18,950 bases of DNA from JBDRNO01 sp043811005. Lineage in GTDB: Bacteria > Bacteroidota > Bacteroidia > NORP154. Location: NCBI GenBank assembly GCA_043811005.1, contig JBDRNO010000149.1, positions 1-18,950 of the forward strand, written 5' to 3'. The stretch's first letter is position 1; each line of letters starts with the position of its first letter. The notes below the pieces were generated by a model. It ran no database searches and had not been told where the DNA came from. It saw only the letters and a list, made by a program, of their open reading frames with translations. Below are positions 1 to 5,875 of this stretch, piece after piece. The translations under genes and the position numbers were made by a program.

Positions 1-123
1 GAGCAGGGAACGGATCACGTGGACTCCCTCGGCGCCTGCAAGGTTCATTTTGATTGATTAGTTTTGCCTGCTGATTGGGGGTTTGTTATTATTGGACTGA
101 ACGTTTATAGAAGGTTGTAACCT

Positions 124-259
124 CGTTCAATAATTGCGACAAAAAAGCTGTTCCGCATAGCGGAACGGCTTTTCTGCTTTTGCGGAGTGTTCAAAATTTA
201 TTTTGATAAACGCAGCAAAAGCAGAAAAGCCAGTTTGAACGAAGTGAAAACAGCTTTTT
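124..259. repeat. Overlapping inverted repeats
   Basis: Three inverted pairs overlap here. GGCTTTTCTGCTTTTGC at 167-183 is perfectly complementary to 215-231 (17 bp). CGTTCAA at 124-130 matches TTGAACG at 235-241. AAAAAGCTG at 142-150 matches CAGCTTTTT at 251-259. The second and third pairs are not properly nested, so not all stems can form together, and the first arm overlaps the 143-173 hairpin. No reading frame of note is present. The region looks like a composite extragenic repeat; its role is unknown. Confidence 0.6.
143..173. terminator. Strong hairpin, probable bidirectional terminator
   Basis: The arms AAAAGCTGTTCCGC (143-156) and GCGGAACGGCTTTT (160-173) pair almost perfectly around a 3-nt loop, with one T/G position. 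The A-tract on the left and T-tract on the right would give a U-run after the stem in either direction. This is the usual form of a Rho-independent terminator. It probably closes whatever lies left of the window, and could also stop leftward transcription. Confidence 0.6.
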
Positions 260-279
260 GGTTTGATCCACTACCAAAA

Positions 280-308
280 GAGATCACCTACCGGAGGTAG
301 GTAATCTC
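280..308 (-). terminator. Rho-independent terminator for the small membrane protein gene
   Basis: The 13-nt arms at 280-292 and 296-308 pair with a single mismatch around a 3-nt loop. Read on the minus strand, the stem is followed at once by TTTTGG, a short U-run. The hairpin begins 26 bases past the stop codon of the minus-strand gene ending at 335, so it is placed to terminate that transcript. Confidence 0.6.
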
Positions 309-334
309 CCCACCCCGATAGGCGATTTGGTGAT

Positions 335-685
335 TTACATATTGGATTTTCCCTGATCTTCCTTATCCTTTGCCCTCTTTTCAATGAAGTAAGAGCCGAT
401 AAGACTAAGCCCGCCAAAAAGTGCGATCATTGCGGGATAGGCAGCCTCCTCGTTCATCACTCCGGATGATACCAGCAAATGACCAATGAAGATACCTATC
501 GCAACACCTACCAGCAGCAGACCGAACTTTAAAACCCTTAAAGGGTGGCTCTCTCTTTTAAATATGGAAGCATCCGCTCCCTTTTCAATTAATGCTAATC
601 TCTCCCTGTTACGGAAAGATATGATTACGTATACGATGCCGAATACCATCGCAAACATGGTCATTGGAACTAATATTTCTACCAT
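335..685 (-). CDS. Small two- or three-helix membrane protein (DUF6249-like)
   Basis: The protein is 116 residues if it starts at the ATG at 685. It begins MVEILVPMTMFAMVFGIVYV, a first membrane helix, followed by a basic stretch (residues ~24-52) containing RERLALIEKG. Two more hydrophobic segments follow at about 53-70 and 83-98, then a charged tail (EKRAKDKED). This layout, with the RxRLALIEKG motif after helix 1, is common in small Bacteroidota inner-membrane proteins of unknown function that often sit beside ECF sigma operons; the DUF6249 label is from memory. The frame stays open 24 codons further upstream to 757, but that extension runs through a GC-rich palindrome (702-719) and has no membrane or signal character, so the 685 start is preferred. 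Function unknown. Confidence 0.75.
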   Translation of the reverse strand: MVEILVPMTMFAMVFGIVYVIISFRNRERLALIEKGADASIFKRESHPLRVLKFGLLLVGVAIGIFIGHLLVSSGVMNEEAAYPAMIALFGGLSLIGSYFIEKRAKDKEDQGKSNM

Positions 686-701
686 GATTTTTGAGTTTTT
701 T

Positions 702-719
702 GCCTGCCGGAAGGCAGGC
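702..719. repeat. GC-rich palindrome upstream of the small membrane gene
   Basis: GCCTGCC (702-708) and GGCAGGC (713-719) are perfectly complementary around GGAA. It lies 17 bases upstream of the ATG at 685 and resembles other short GC-rich extragenic palindromes in this window (4277-4292, 9352-9367, 10657-10671, 18275-18304). Confidence 0.6.
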
Positions 720-815
720 GGGGTTAATAATTTTGATTTCACCCCATTTGACGCCAATACTTGTCCGGCGGTTACATATTTATTAAAAAAATTATTACTG
801 TTCTGGTGTAAATGT

Positions 816-866
816 AACCACAGATTTCACTGATTTTAATCTGTGTAATCTGTGAAATCTGTGGTT
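816..866. repeat. Word-iterated hairpin (CACAGATTT type)
   Basis: AACCACAGATTTCAC at 816-830 is perfectly complementary to 852-866. The pairing continues inward to 835/847 after one mismatch, giving about 20 bp with an 11-nt loop. Each arm is made of repeats of a 9-10-nt word close to CACAGATTW. It lies between the divergent small membrane gene and the ECF sigma gene, about 65 bp upstream of the sigma promoter. There is no T-run typical of a terminator. Confidence 0.65.
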
Positions 867-930
867 CCATTAATCAATTTACAAAGTTATGTTCTTTACC
901 AGGTTATATTCTTATTTTTACCAATAACTT

Positions 931-959
931 GTAACCAACTACGGCATAGCAGCGTCTAA
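931..959 (+). promoter_or_regulatory. Putative ECF-sigma promoter upstream of the sigma gene
   Basis: GTAACC (931-936) and CGTCTAA (953-959) are separated by 16 nt. This matches the general ECF promoter form, with an AAC core at -35 and a CGTC/TCTAA core at -10 at 16-17 nt spacing. It lies directly in front of an ECF sigma gene, which suggests autoregulation. Transcription would start at about 964-967, leaving almost no leader before the ATG at 968. This is motif recognition only; no start site is known. Confidence 0.55.
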
Positions 960-967
960 ACAAGAAA

Positions 968-1543
968 ATGAATAAAAGGGACGACAATATATATATTGAT
1001 AAGGTATTGCAGGGAGACACCACTGCCTTTGCCTGTTTGGTTGACAGGTACAAGGATATGGTCTTTACAATTGCCTGCCGTATTGTAAAGAACCGTGAAG
1101 ATGCGGAAGAAATAGCCCAGGATGCTTTTATGAAAGCATACGGTCATTTAGAAAATTTTAAGGGAGGATCCAGGTTTTCTACATGGCTGTATTCCATTGT
1201 TTACAACACCGCTGTTTCCAGGACCAGGAAAAAGCAGTTGGAAACGTATTCTATAGATGAAGCGGTGACAGAAACTTTCAGCCCGGAAGATTCGGTGAAC
1301 CAGCTCAACATGCTGGGAAATGAAGATCAGAAAAAATTTATCAAAGAAGCCATTAACCGGCTGCCGGGGGATGATGCCTCCATCCTGACCTTATATTATA
1401 TGGATGAATGCTCTTTCAGCCAACTATGCGAAATCACGGGTTTGGAAAATTCAAATATTAAAATTAAATTGCACCGCGCCCGCAAAAAGCTGCACATTGA
1501 ACTGCAGCAATTATTAAAACATGAACTAAAAGAGATCCTTTAG
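968..1543 (+). CDS. RNA polymerase ECF-type sigma factor
   Basis: At 191 residues this has the normal length of a group IV (ECF) sigma factor, which directs core RNA polymerase to a small regulon. Region 2 spans about residues 18-87: it contains FACLVDRYKDMVFTIACRIV, the DAEEIAQDAF segment and FSTWLYSIVYNTA, followed by RTRKK, the standard core-binding and -10-recognising layout. A variable linker of about 40 residues leads to region 4 (about 128-182), with INRLPGDDASILTLYYMDE and a helix-turn-helix ending in NIKIKLHRARKKL. The start at 968 gives the usual N-terminus (Ile-Asp-Lys-Val-Leu-Gln-Gly-Asp at 10-17). The next gene begins 2 bases after the stop, so the two are very likely translationally coupled. 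The putative ECF promoter just upstream suggests self-activation. The signal it responds to is unknown. Confidence 0.93.
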   Translation: MNKRDDNIYIDKVLQGDTTAFACLVDRYKDMVFTIACRIVKNREDAEEIAQDAFMKAYGHLENFKGGSRFSTWLYSIVYNTAVSRTRKKQLETYSIDEAVTETFSPEDSVNQLNMLGNEDQKKFIKEAINRLPGDDASILTLYYMDECSFSQLCEITGLENSNIKIKLHRARKKLHIELQQLLKHELKEIL

Positions 1544-1545
1544 CC

Positions 1546-2061
1546 ATGGATGAAATAATGAACGATGACCTTTTAAGAAAATTCTTCCGTGAAACGGGAA
1601 TGGAAAAGCCATCCAGGGATTTTACCAGCAGGATAATGAATAGAATTGAGCAGAGTGAAACTGTTAAGGACAGCATCACACAGGGCATCCTGCAGAAAGC
1701 CGGAACGGAATCGCCTTCCGCTCACTTCACTCGAAATGTCATGCAGCAGGTAAGTGCACCGTCCGAAAGCTTCGCCCGGCTCTATGAACCGGTGATAAGC
1801 AAAAAGGGGTGGTACATGATAGCTGCATTTATCATGATTGTTACCGGCATAGGATTTCTCTCCAACAACACTTCCTCTCCTGTGGATAAAGTCACAGGAG
1901 GAGCGATCTCCATAGTGAAATTGTATATGGATACTGCCTTAAGCTCCTTCAACAGTATTATGACCAATTTCAACTTCTCCTTGCCATTGCTAACCAGCCT
2001 GATGGTGATAGGTTTGCTGCTTCTTTTAGACAGATTGATCAACAGACCTGCCTTTGCCTGA
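1546..2061 (+). CDS. Putative anti-sigma factor, two membrane helices, no zinc motif
   Basis: This 171-residue protein starts 2 bp after the sigma gene. The soluble N-terminal part (1-88) holds two copies of one motif: KFFRETGMEKPSRDFTSRIM at 12-31 and ILQKAGTESPSAHFTRNVMQ at 48-67, both fitting G-x-E-x-P-S-x-x-F-T-x-x-h-M. Membrane segments follow at about 90-106 (from WYMIAAFIMI) and 147-165 (LPLLTSLMVIGLLLLLD), separated by a region of about 40 residues that is probably extracytoplasmic. The tight coupling to an ECF gene and a cytoplasmic domain before a helix fit an anti-sigma role. The usual His-x3-Cys-x2-Cys of zinc-containing anti-sigma domains is absent, so the assignment rests mainly on context. 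The duplicated motif may be the sigma-binding element; that is inference. Confidence 0.65.
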   Translation: MDEIMNDDLLRKFFRETGMEKPSRDFTSRIMNRIEQSETVKDSITQGILQKAGTESPSAHFTRNVMQQVSAPSESFARLYEPVISKKGWYMIAAFIMIVTGIGFLSNNTSSPVDKVTGGAISIVKLYMDTALSSFNSIMTNFNFSLPLLTSLMVIGLLLLLDRLINRPAFA

Positions 2062-2585
2062 ATGGAAAAACCCTGCAAAACACTTTACAGTATTATTCCA
2101 CTTGACAAAAGTTGCGTTAAATAACATCAAAACAAAAAATCCCTTAAAACGAGTGGTTCTTTACATGACACAAAACAAAAAGGAATTTTATCCTTCAGTC
2201 AATTCCGGTTGTTCGAATTAGATAACGGGTTTACTGTATGGACGGAATTATTTTGTAGGAAATAGAATGGAAATACGTGATTTTTCATATAGGGTATTTC
2301 TATGTTATATTGAAATATAGATATACATTTTGACCTCACCCCTGCCCTCTCCTGTCCCTCCTGGCTGTAGCCAAAGAAGGAGAGGGAGACCCAAGCTCGG
2401 CACATCATCCGGTTCATCCGCTGGAATATTTATTTAATAGACTGTGTGTTTTGGAGGATGTTGAAAACCTCACTCCTAAAAAACACTATTCAACCTGAAT
2501 CCCTTGAAGCGGGATGAAGGATCTATATTATGTTACCGCCATCCCCGGCAACATATTTCTTTGAAAGATTGATTAATTTTGCCGA
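2062..2585. other. 524-bp spacer without a credible gene
   Basis: No convincing coding region is present on either strand. A 72-codon minus-strand frame at 2199-2417 has low-complexity composition and no recognisable fold. The stretch holds a nested hairpin at 2345-2386 and a TAATTTTG box at 2574-2581, four bases before the permease start. The rest is AT-rich and featureless to me. Confidence 0.5.
2345..2386. repeat. Nested GC-rich inverted repeat
   Basis: CCCTCTCCT (2345-2353) is complementary to AGGAGAGGG (2378-2386). A smaller hairpin, GGCT-gt-AGCC (2363-2372), sits in the loop. The surrounding words (CCTCACCCCTGCCCTCTCC, AAGGAGAGGGAGAC) resemble a widespread dispersed bacterial intergenic repeat type that I recognise from memory only. 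Confidence 0.55.
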
Positions 2586-3299
2586 ATGGAAATCATATTT
2601 CTTGCAATTGTATTCATCTCAACAATCATTACCGGCGCCTTTGGGTTTGGTTCTGCAATAATTCTTATCCCGGTATCATCATTCTTCATGGATATAAAAG
2701 AAGCCATAGCCATTCTTACTATCTACTTCATGTCTGTAAATATTAACCAGATCATCTTATTCCGGAAAAAAATTGACTGGCAATTAGTAGGGTATATACT
2801 TCTTGGGGCAATCCCGGCAGCAATAGCGGGAGCATCATTAATGGTCATCTCGCCAAGTGATCTTTTAAAACGGTTGCTGGGGATCATCATAATTTTATAT
2901 ATCCTAAACGAAATATTCCAATTCCTTAAAAAATACAAACTGAAGAAATTCATGATATCCTTTGTAAGTATATTCTACGGGTTCTTTGCCGGAATAATCG
3001 GTACCGGCAGCGGCATAAAAGCCGCAATACTTACACATATGGGGATCACCAAAGAAGGATTTATCGCAATAATGGCAACTACTGCAATTTTTGTAAATAC
3101 GATAAAAACTATCATCTATTCTAGATCATCACTTGTATCCGCGGAAGACATTCCGCTGATGGCAGCGCTTATTGCAATCGGATTTACAGGCAGTTATATT
3201 GGGAAACTTTTAGTAAAGAAAATATCACCTGTATTGTTCAGGTATGCTATTTTAATTATATTACTTTTTATAGGGCTCAAATTAATAATATTCCCATAA
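2586..3299 (+). CDS. TauE/SafE-family membrane permease
   Basis: This 237-residue, very hydrophobic protein has about eight membrane helices. It shows the internal duplication of the TauE/SafE (sulfite exporter) family: the first half opens with GAFGFGSAIILIPV at about 17-30, and the second half carries the counterpart GFFAGIIGTGSGIKAAILTH at about 131-150. The KKIDWQLVGYILLGAIPAAI segment (60-79) is the typical loop and third helix. Family members move sulfur-containing or organic anions such as sulfite, sulfonates or sulfoacetate; the substrate cannot be told from sequence. The length is slightly short but complete. A TAATTTTG box ends four bases before the ATG. The gene stands alone: the next feature downstream is a pseudogene on the opposite strand, so context gives no substrate. 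Confidence 0.88.
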   Translation: MEIIFLAIVFISTIITGAFGFGSAIILIPVSSFFMDIKEAIAILTIYFMSVNINQIILFRKKIDWQLVGYILLGAIPAAIAGASLMVISPSDLLKRLLGIIIILYILNEIFQFLKKYKLKKFMISFVSIFYGFFAGIIGTGSGIKAAILTHMGITKEGFIAIMATTAIFVNTIKTIIYSRSSLVSAEDIPLMAALIAIGFTGSYIGKLLVKKISPVLFRYAILIILLFIGLKLIIFP

Positions 3300-3318
3300 T
3301 AATAATTCCTGCATCATT

Positions 3319-3992
3319 TCATCTGTTCCCTTTCATTATTCTTTCTTTTAGTTTTCCTTCAAAGAAAGAATGTAATGGAAAAATCATGGCAGCCAAAATA
3401 GCATTGAAAGCAAGCTTGATGGCAGGCGCCCCTGCAGAGAAACGTTCGATATACGGGTCGGACAGGACTAATGTAAATTCAAAGAACAGAAGGAAGGTAA
3501 AAAAGATCAATCCATCTGCAATGATCTATATAAGTATTTCAATGCCTGGGGATAGTCGGACAGGATTTTATAGATAAGACCTATATTGTTGTAAGCGCTT
3601 GCTAATCCTTTTATATCGTTCATCTCTCCATTCAGCATAACAACCCTGAAGTAATATTCAAGCGCCATCCAGTAATTCCCGTTTTTAGAACTGATTGACC
3701 CCAAAGTATGATTGATGTTAGCTATTCCATTCCTGTACTTTAACTTCCGTGCCAGGTTTAAGCCCTTCCTGGCATAGATCTCCGCCTTTCCCCTTTGACT
3801 TTCAACACTTCTTAATTTCCATGCCAGAGCATTGAGAATGTTTACCTCATCAGTATCTCCTTCAGCGGTTTTAAGAAGATTTTCCAGCGAATCCACCTGT
3901 TCATTGAGTGGTTGCCCGGGCATAGCCGACAGGTGGGAGAACAAGGTCAATACTATGGAGCACTGTAATATAAACGCCAGGATTCCCGGCAT
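3319..3992 (-). pseudogene. Broken TPR plus membrane-segment protein (internal deletion and frameshift)
   Basis: From the ATG at 3992 the frame encodes a signal-like N-terminus (MPGILAFILQCSIVLTLFSH) and then helical pairs of tetratricopeptide type, including ALEYYFRVVMLNGEMNDIKG and YNNIGLIYKILSDYPQALKY. It stops at 3507. In another minus frame, open from about 3525 to 3319 and overlapping that end, is a sequence with a hydrophobic helix (IFFTFLLFFEFTLVL), DPYIERFSAGAPAIKLAFNA and FPLHSFFEGKLKERI. It looks like the C-terminal membrane part of larger Bacteroidota TPR membrane proteins and has no start of its own. I read this as one gene that lost its middle and its frame near 3507-3525. The frame also shows a TTG six bases before the ATG, but GGAG upstream and the signal peptide favour the ATG. 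The family name of the C-terminal part is uncertain. Confidence 0.65.
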
Positions 3993-3999
3993 AAGCAAT

Positions 4000-4370
4000 C
4001 ACTCCATAATATATAAAAGCAGGTTTAATAGTCTTCTTTTCACGCTTGCAATGTATAAAATATTATTTAAAAAAAAACAATGTTACCTTTGTGGATATTC
4101 TATGAGGTCATTATTCCACTATTCCTTTATAGCTATTTCAATGCGAGACACATCAATAAAAAATAAATTTTAAGGATTAATTAAAAAACATAACTTCGTA
4201 AATTGATTAAAAAACATCTCTAGCAAAGCACGCCAAGCCCGCAAAGTGCGCTATTATTAATTAAAATAAAGCTTTGTCCGCCAGCTGGCGGAAGCTTTGC
4301 GGGAAAAATAGACTTCTTTGAAATACAAAGTATTCACGAACACCTTTAAAACAAACAATATAGTGAGTAA
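4000..4370. other. AT-rich gene-free stretch with repeats
   Basis: No supported gene is present. The stretch contains a 12-bp direct repeat ATTAAAAAACAT (4180-4191 and 4206-4217), a 9-bp inverted pair CCCGCAAAG (4238-4246) with CTTTGCGGG (4295-4303), and the palindrome with flanking repeats described separately. It lies between two gene remnants and looks like decayed DNA. Confidence 0.5.
4270..4299. repeat. 16-bp perfect palindrome flanked by 7-bp direct repeats
   Basis: TCCGCCAGCTGGCGGA (4277-4292) is a perfect palindrome. It is flanked directly by AGCTTTG on both sides (4270-4276 and 4293-4299), the arrangement expected if a short element had inserted and duplicated its target. No transposase lies nearby. 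Confidence 0.6.
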
Positions 4371-4643
4371 ATTCCAATACGTATTAATTATAATATTCGT
4401 AAATTTCCCACAACCAAAATAAAAACGAATGATGATGTTATAAGCAAGATGGGAGAAGTTCATAAAGAGGCATTAAAATTTATCAGGTCCTTAAACAATA
4501 AACAGTTGGATGAAGCTTTTCAGATAGATTTTCTTGGCTTTGAGAATAAAAGAATAGTATTATATCATGCGATCAGGCTTGAGGCAGCCCACGCAGGGCA
4601 CCTGGGGTGGATATGTAAACTGAATGGGATCAAGACTATTTAA
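4371..4643 (+). pseudogene. 5'-truncated DinB-family (four-helix, metal-binding type) remnant
   Basis: The readable part ends with LYHAIRLEAAHAGHLGWICK and LNGIKTI, which matches the C-terminal helix of DinB-superfamily proteins, where the pattern is typically LYHAxRHEAHHxGxLxWxxRLNG. The upstream segment (LNNKQLDEAFQIDFLG) also fits. An ATG at 4449 gives only 64 residues, but recognisable family sequence continues before it in the same frame (FPTTKIKTNDDVISKMGEVH), back to a stop at 4368-4370. Intact members have about 150-170 residues, so roughly the first half is missing. One family histidine is replaced (RLEAAHAGH rather than RHEAHHxG), which also fits decay. It sits in a decayed zone beside another pseudogene. 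A 64-residue expressed protein cannot be excluded. Confidence 0.6.
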
Positions 4644-4680
4644 AATCGCTATACTTCAGCACAATACAGCAAGGATTACA

Positions 4681-4739
4681 CGAATCGCGAATCAGACGCG
4701 AATGAAGCGAATAGTATTCGCATTTAAATTCGCGATTCG
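4681..4739. repeat. Word-iterated hairpin (GCGAAT type)
   Basis: CGAATCGCGAAT (4681-4692) is perfectly complementary to ATTCGCGATTCG (4728-4739). The loop holds further GCGAAT words and an inner hairpin, GCGAATA-g-TATTCGC. It lies between the DinB remnant and the convergent MORN gene, about 85 bp past the latter's stop. Confidence 0.65.
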
Positions 4740-4823
4740 CGTAACTTTAATTATTAAATCTCTATAGTTTTTGCTTGTCCAAGTCATGTATAACATAAAC
4801 AGAATTTTGCAGGAATCTTAAAA

Positions 4824-5516
4824 CTATTTCCCAACCGGCTTGAAGTCTTTCCATTTTCCTGCAATCTTCTTTCCATAAGAGAATGTAAAGGTTCCTTCTC
4901 CGTTGAACTTATTTGCTTTCCATTCACCTTCATATTTACTGCCGTTTGAACCGGTGAATGTTCCCCAGCCATGTATCTTGTTATTTCTAAACTGACCGGT
5001 ATATTTATCTCCGTTGGCATAATAGAATGTTCCCTGACCGTGCTTCTTACTGTTCTCCCACTCCCCGTCATATTTACAGCCCTTCCATTTTCCGGCAGCA
5101 TAAACAAATGTTCCTTTCCCTTTGCACTTGTTCTTTTCCCATTCACCTTCGTATTGGTTGCCGTTAGCATAAGTAAAGGTACCACTGCCTTGTATCTTGT
5201 TTTTCTCAAACCGGCCGGTATATTTATCTCCATTAGGATAATAGAAAGTCCCGCTGCCATTCAATTTATTATCTTTCCACTCTCCCTCATATTTGCTGCC
5301 TTTCCACAATCCTCTCTTGTAAATAAAAGTTCCCTTTCCGTTGCATTTCCTGTTCTTAAACTCGCCAATGTATTTGTTCCCGTTCAAAAGTACGTACGTA
5401 CCCTTGCCATTCTTGCAGTTCCCCTCAACGCATCCGGCTGCCATGACATATAAAGGGAGTAGTGAAAGTAAAGGAATTACAGCTATAACGATATCTCGTT
5501 TCCTCAGGAAATACAT
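4824..5516 (-). CDS. Secreted MORN-repeat protein
   Basis: This 230-residue protein has a signal peptide (1-27: basic start, hydrophobic core to about PLYVMAAG), then Cys29 and Cys34, which could form a disulfide. The rest is eight MORN repeats of the form GxGTFxYxNGxKYxGEWxxNK, starting at residues 37, 60, 87, 110, 133, 160, 183 and 206. Repeats 2 and 5 are 27 residues (a WKGS/WKGC insertion) and the others 23, so the array has a 73-residue super-period: repeats 1-3 were duplicated as 4-6. MORN sheets act as binding or scaffold modules; in Bacteroidota such exported proteins have no settled function. MAAGC resembles a lipobox only weakly, since Ala rather than Leu/Val/Ile is at -3. Convergent with the DinB remnant; no operon partner. 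Confidence 0.85.
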   Translation of the reverse strand: MYFLRKRDIVIAVIPLLSLLPLYVMAAGCVEGNCKNGKGTYVLLNGNKYIGEFKNRKCNGKGTFIYKRGLWKGSKYEGEWKDNKLNGSGTFYYPNGDKYTGRFEKNKIQGSGTFTYANGNQYEGEWEKNKCKGKGTFVYAAGKWKGCKYDGEWENSKKHGQGTFYYANGDKYTGQFRNNKIHGWGTFTGSNGSKYEGEWKANKFNGEGTFTFSYGKKIAGKWKDFKPVGK

Positions 5517-5875
5517 ATAGAATTATTTTAATGGAAATATCAGATAAAAAACAGGTTTTTCAATAATGCTTACCCGAGTCTTTACTATTTAAACTATGAC
5601 TATGACTATAACTATAACTATGACAATAACAATTATAGTGAATTTATAATTTTAATTTTGAGTAAGATGATAATAAATCTGAATCCGTAGTCATCTTCAT
5701 TATTATTTCTCATATAATATAAAGTTTAACATGTAGAATAGTTGTATCGCAAATTCCACAGGGTTTAGAAAATTTCTTGTTATATCTGTTGTCAAAGTCA
5801 TAGTTATAGTCATTGTTATTTCAAAAAATAATTGAATAGTCGTAAGTAAACATTTTTACAATAACCCTAAAAGCC
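5517..5875. other. 359-bp spacer with hexamer repeats
   Basis: No credible gene is present. The main content is a tandem array of ACTATR-like hexamers at 5593-5634 and its inverted copy at 5791-5820, reported separately. The 156 bases between them are AT-rich with no open frame of note. Confidence 0.55.
5593..5820. repeat. Inverted pair of ACTATR hexamer arrays
   Basis: Seven degenerate hexamers run in tandem at 5593-5634: ACTATG, ACTATG, ACTATA, ACTATA, ACTATG, ACAATA, ACAATT. At 5791-5820 the opposite strand reads the same words (ACAATG, ACTATA, ACTATG, ACTTTG). Together they form imperfect inverted arms around a spacer of about 156 bp. Confidence 0.65.

Noticed and set aside
1..57. GC-rich left edge open in several frames; one plus frame ends with TGA at 55-57 and the minus strand has an ATG at 48.
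   Set aside because: Both a gene end on the plus strand and a gene start on the minus strand (MNLAGAEGVHVIRSLL) are possible, and under 20 codons are visible. I cannot choose, so no CDS is called.
486..833. 115-codon plus frame opposite the small membrane gene.
   Set aside because: It is antisense to a better gene and runs into the palindrome and hairpin region; no family features.
2199..2417. 72-codon minus-strand frame.
   Set aside because: It runs through the dispersed hairpin repeat at 2345-2386 and has no domain, signal or plausible start context.
2574..2581. TAATTTTG, a perfect -7 box form, just before the TauE/SafE gene.
   Set aside because: It ends four bases before the ATG and has no TTG at 19 nt upstream. 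It would need a leaderless message starting at the ATG, so it was not listed as a promoter.
4784..5260. 158-codon minus frame overlapping the MORN gene.
   Set aside because: It has repeated composition only because it reads the MORN repeats out of frame; the in-frame protein has a signal peptide and clear MORN repeats.
5593..5820. Could the hexamer arrays be a CRISPR array?
   Set aside because: The units are 6 nt and contiguous, with no spacers and no cas genes in the window.
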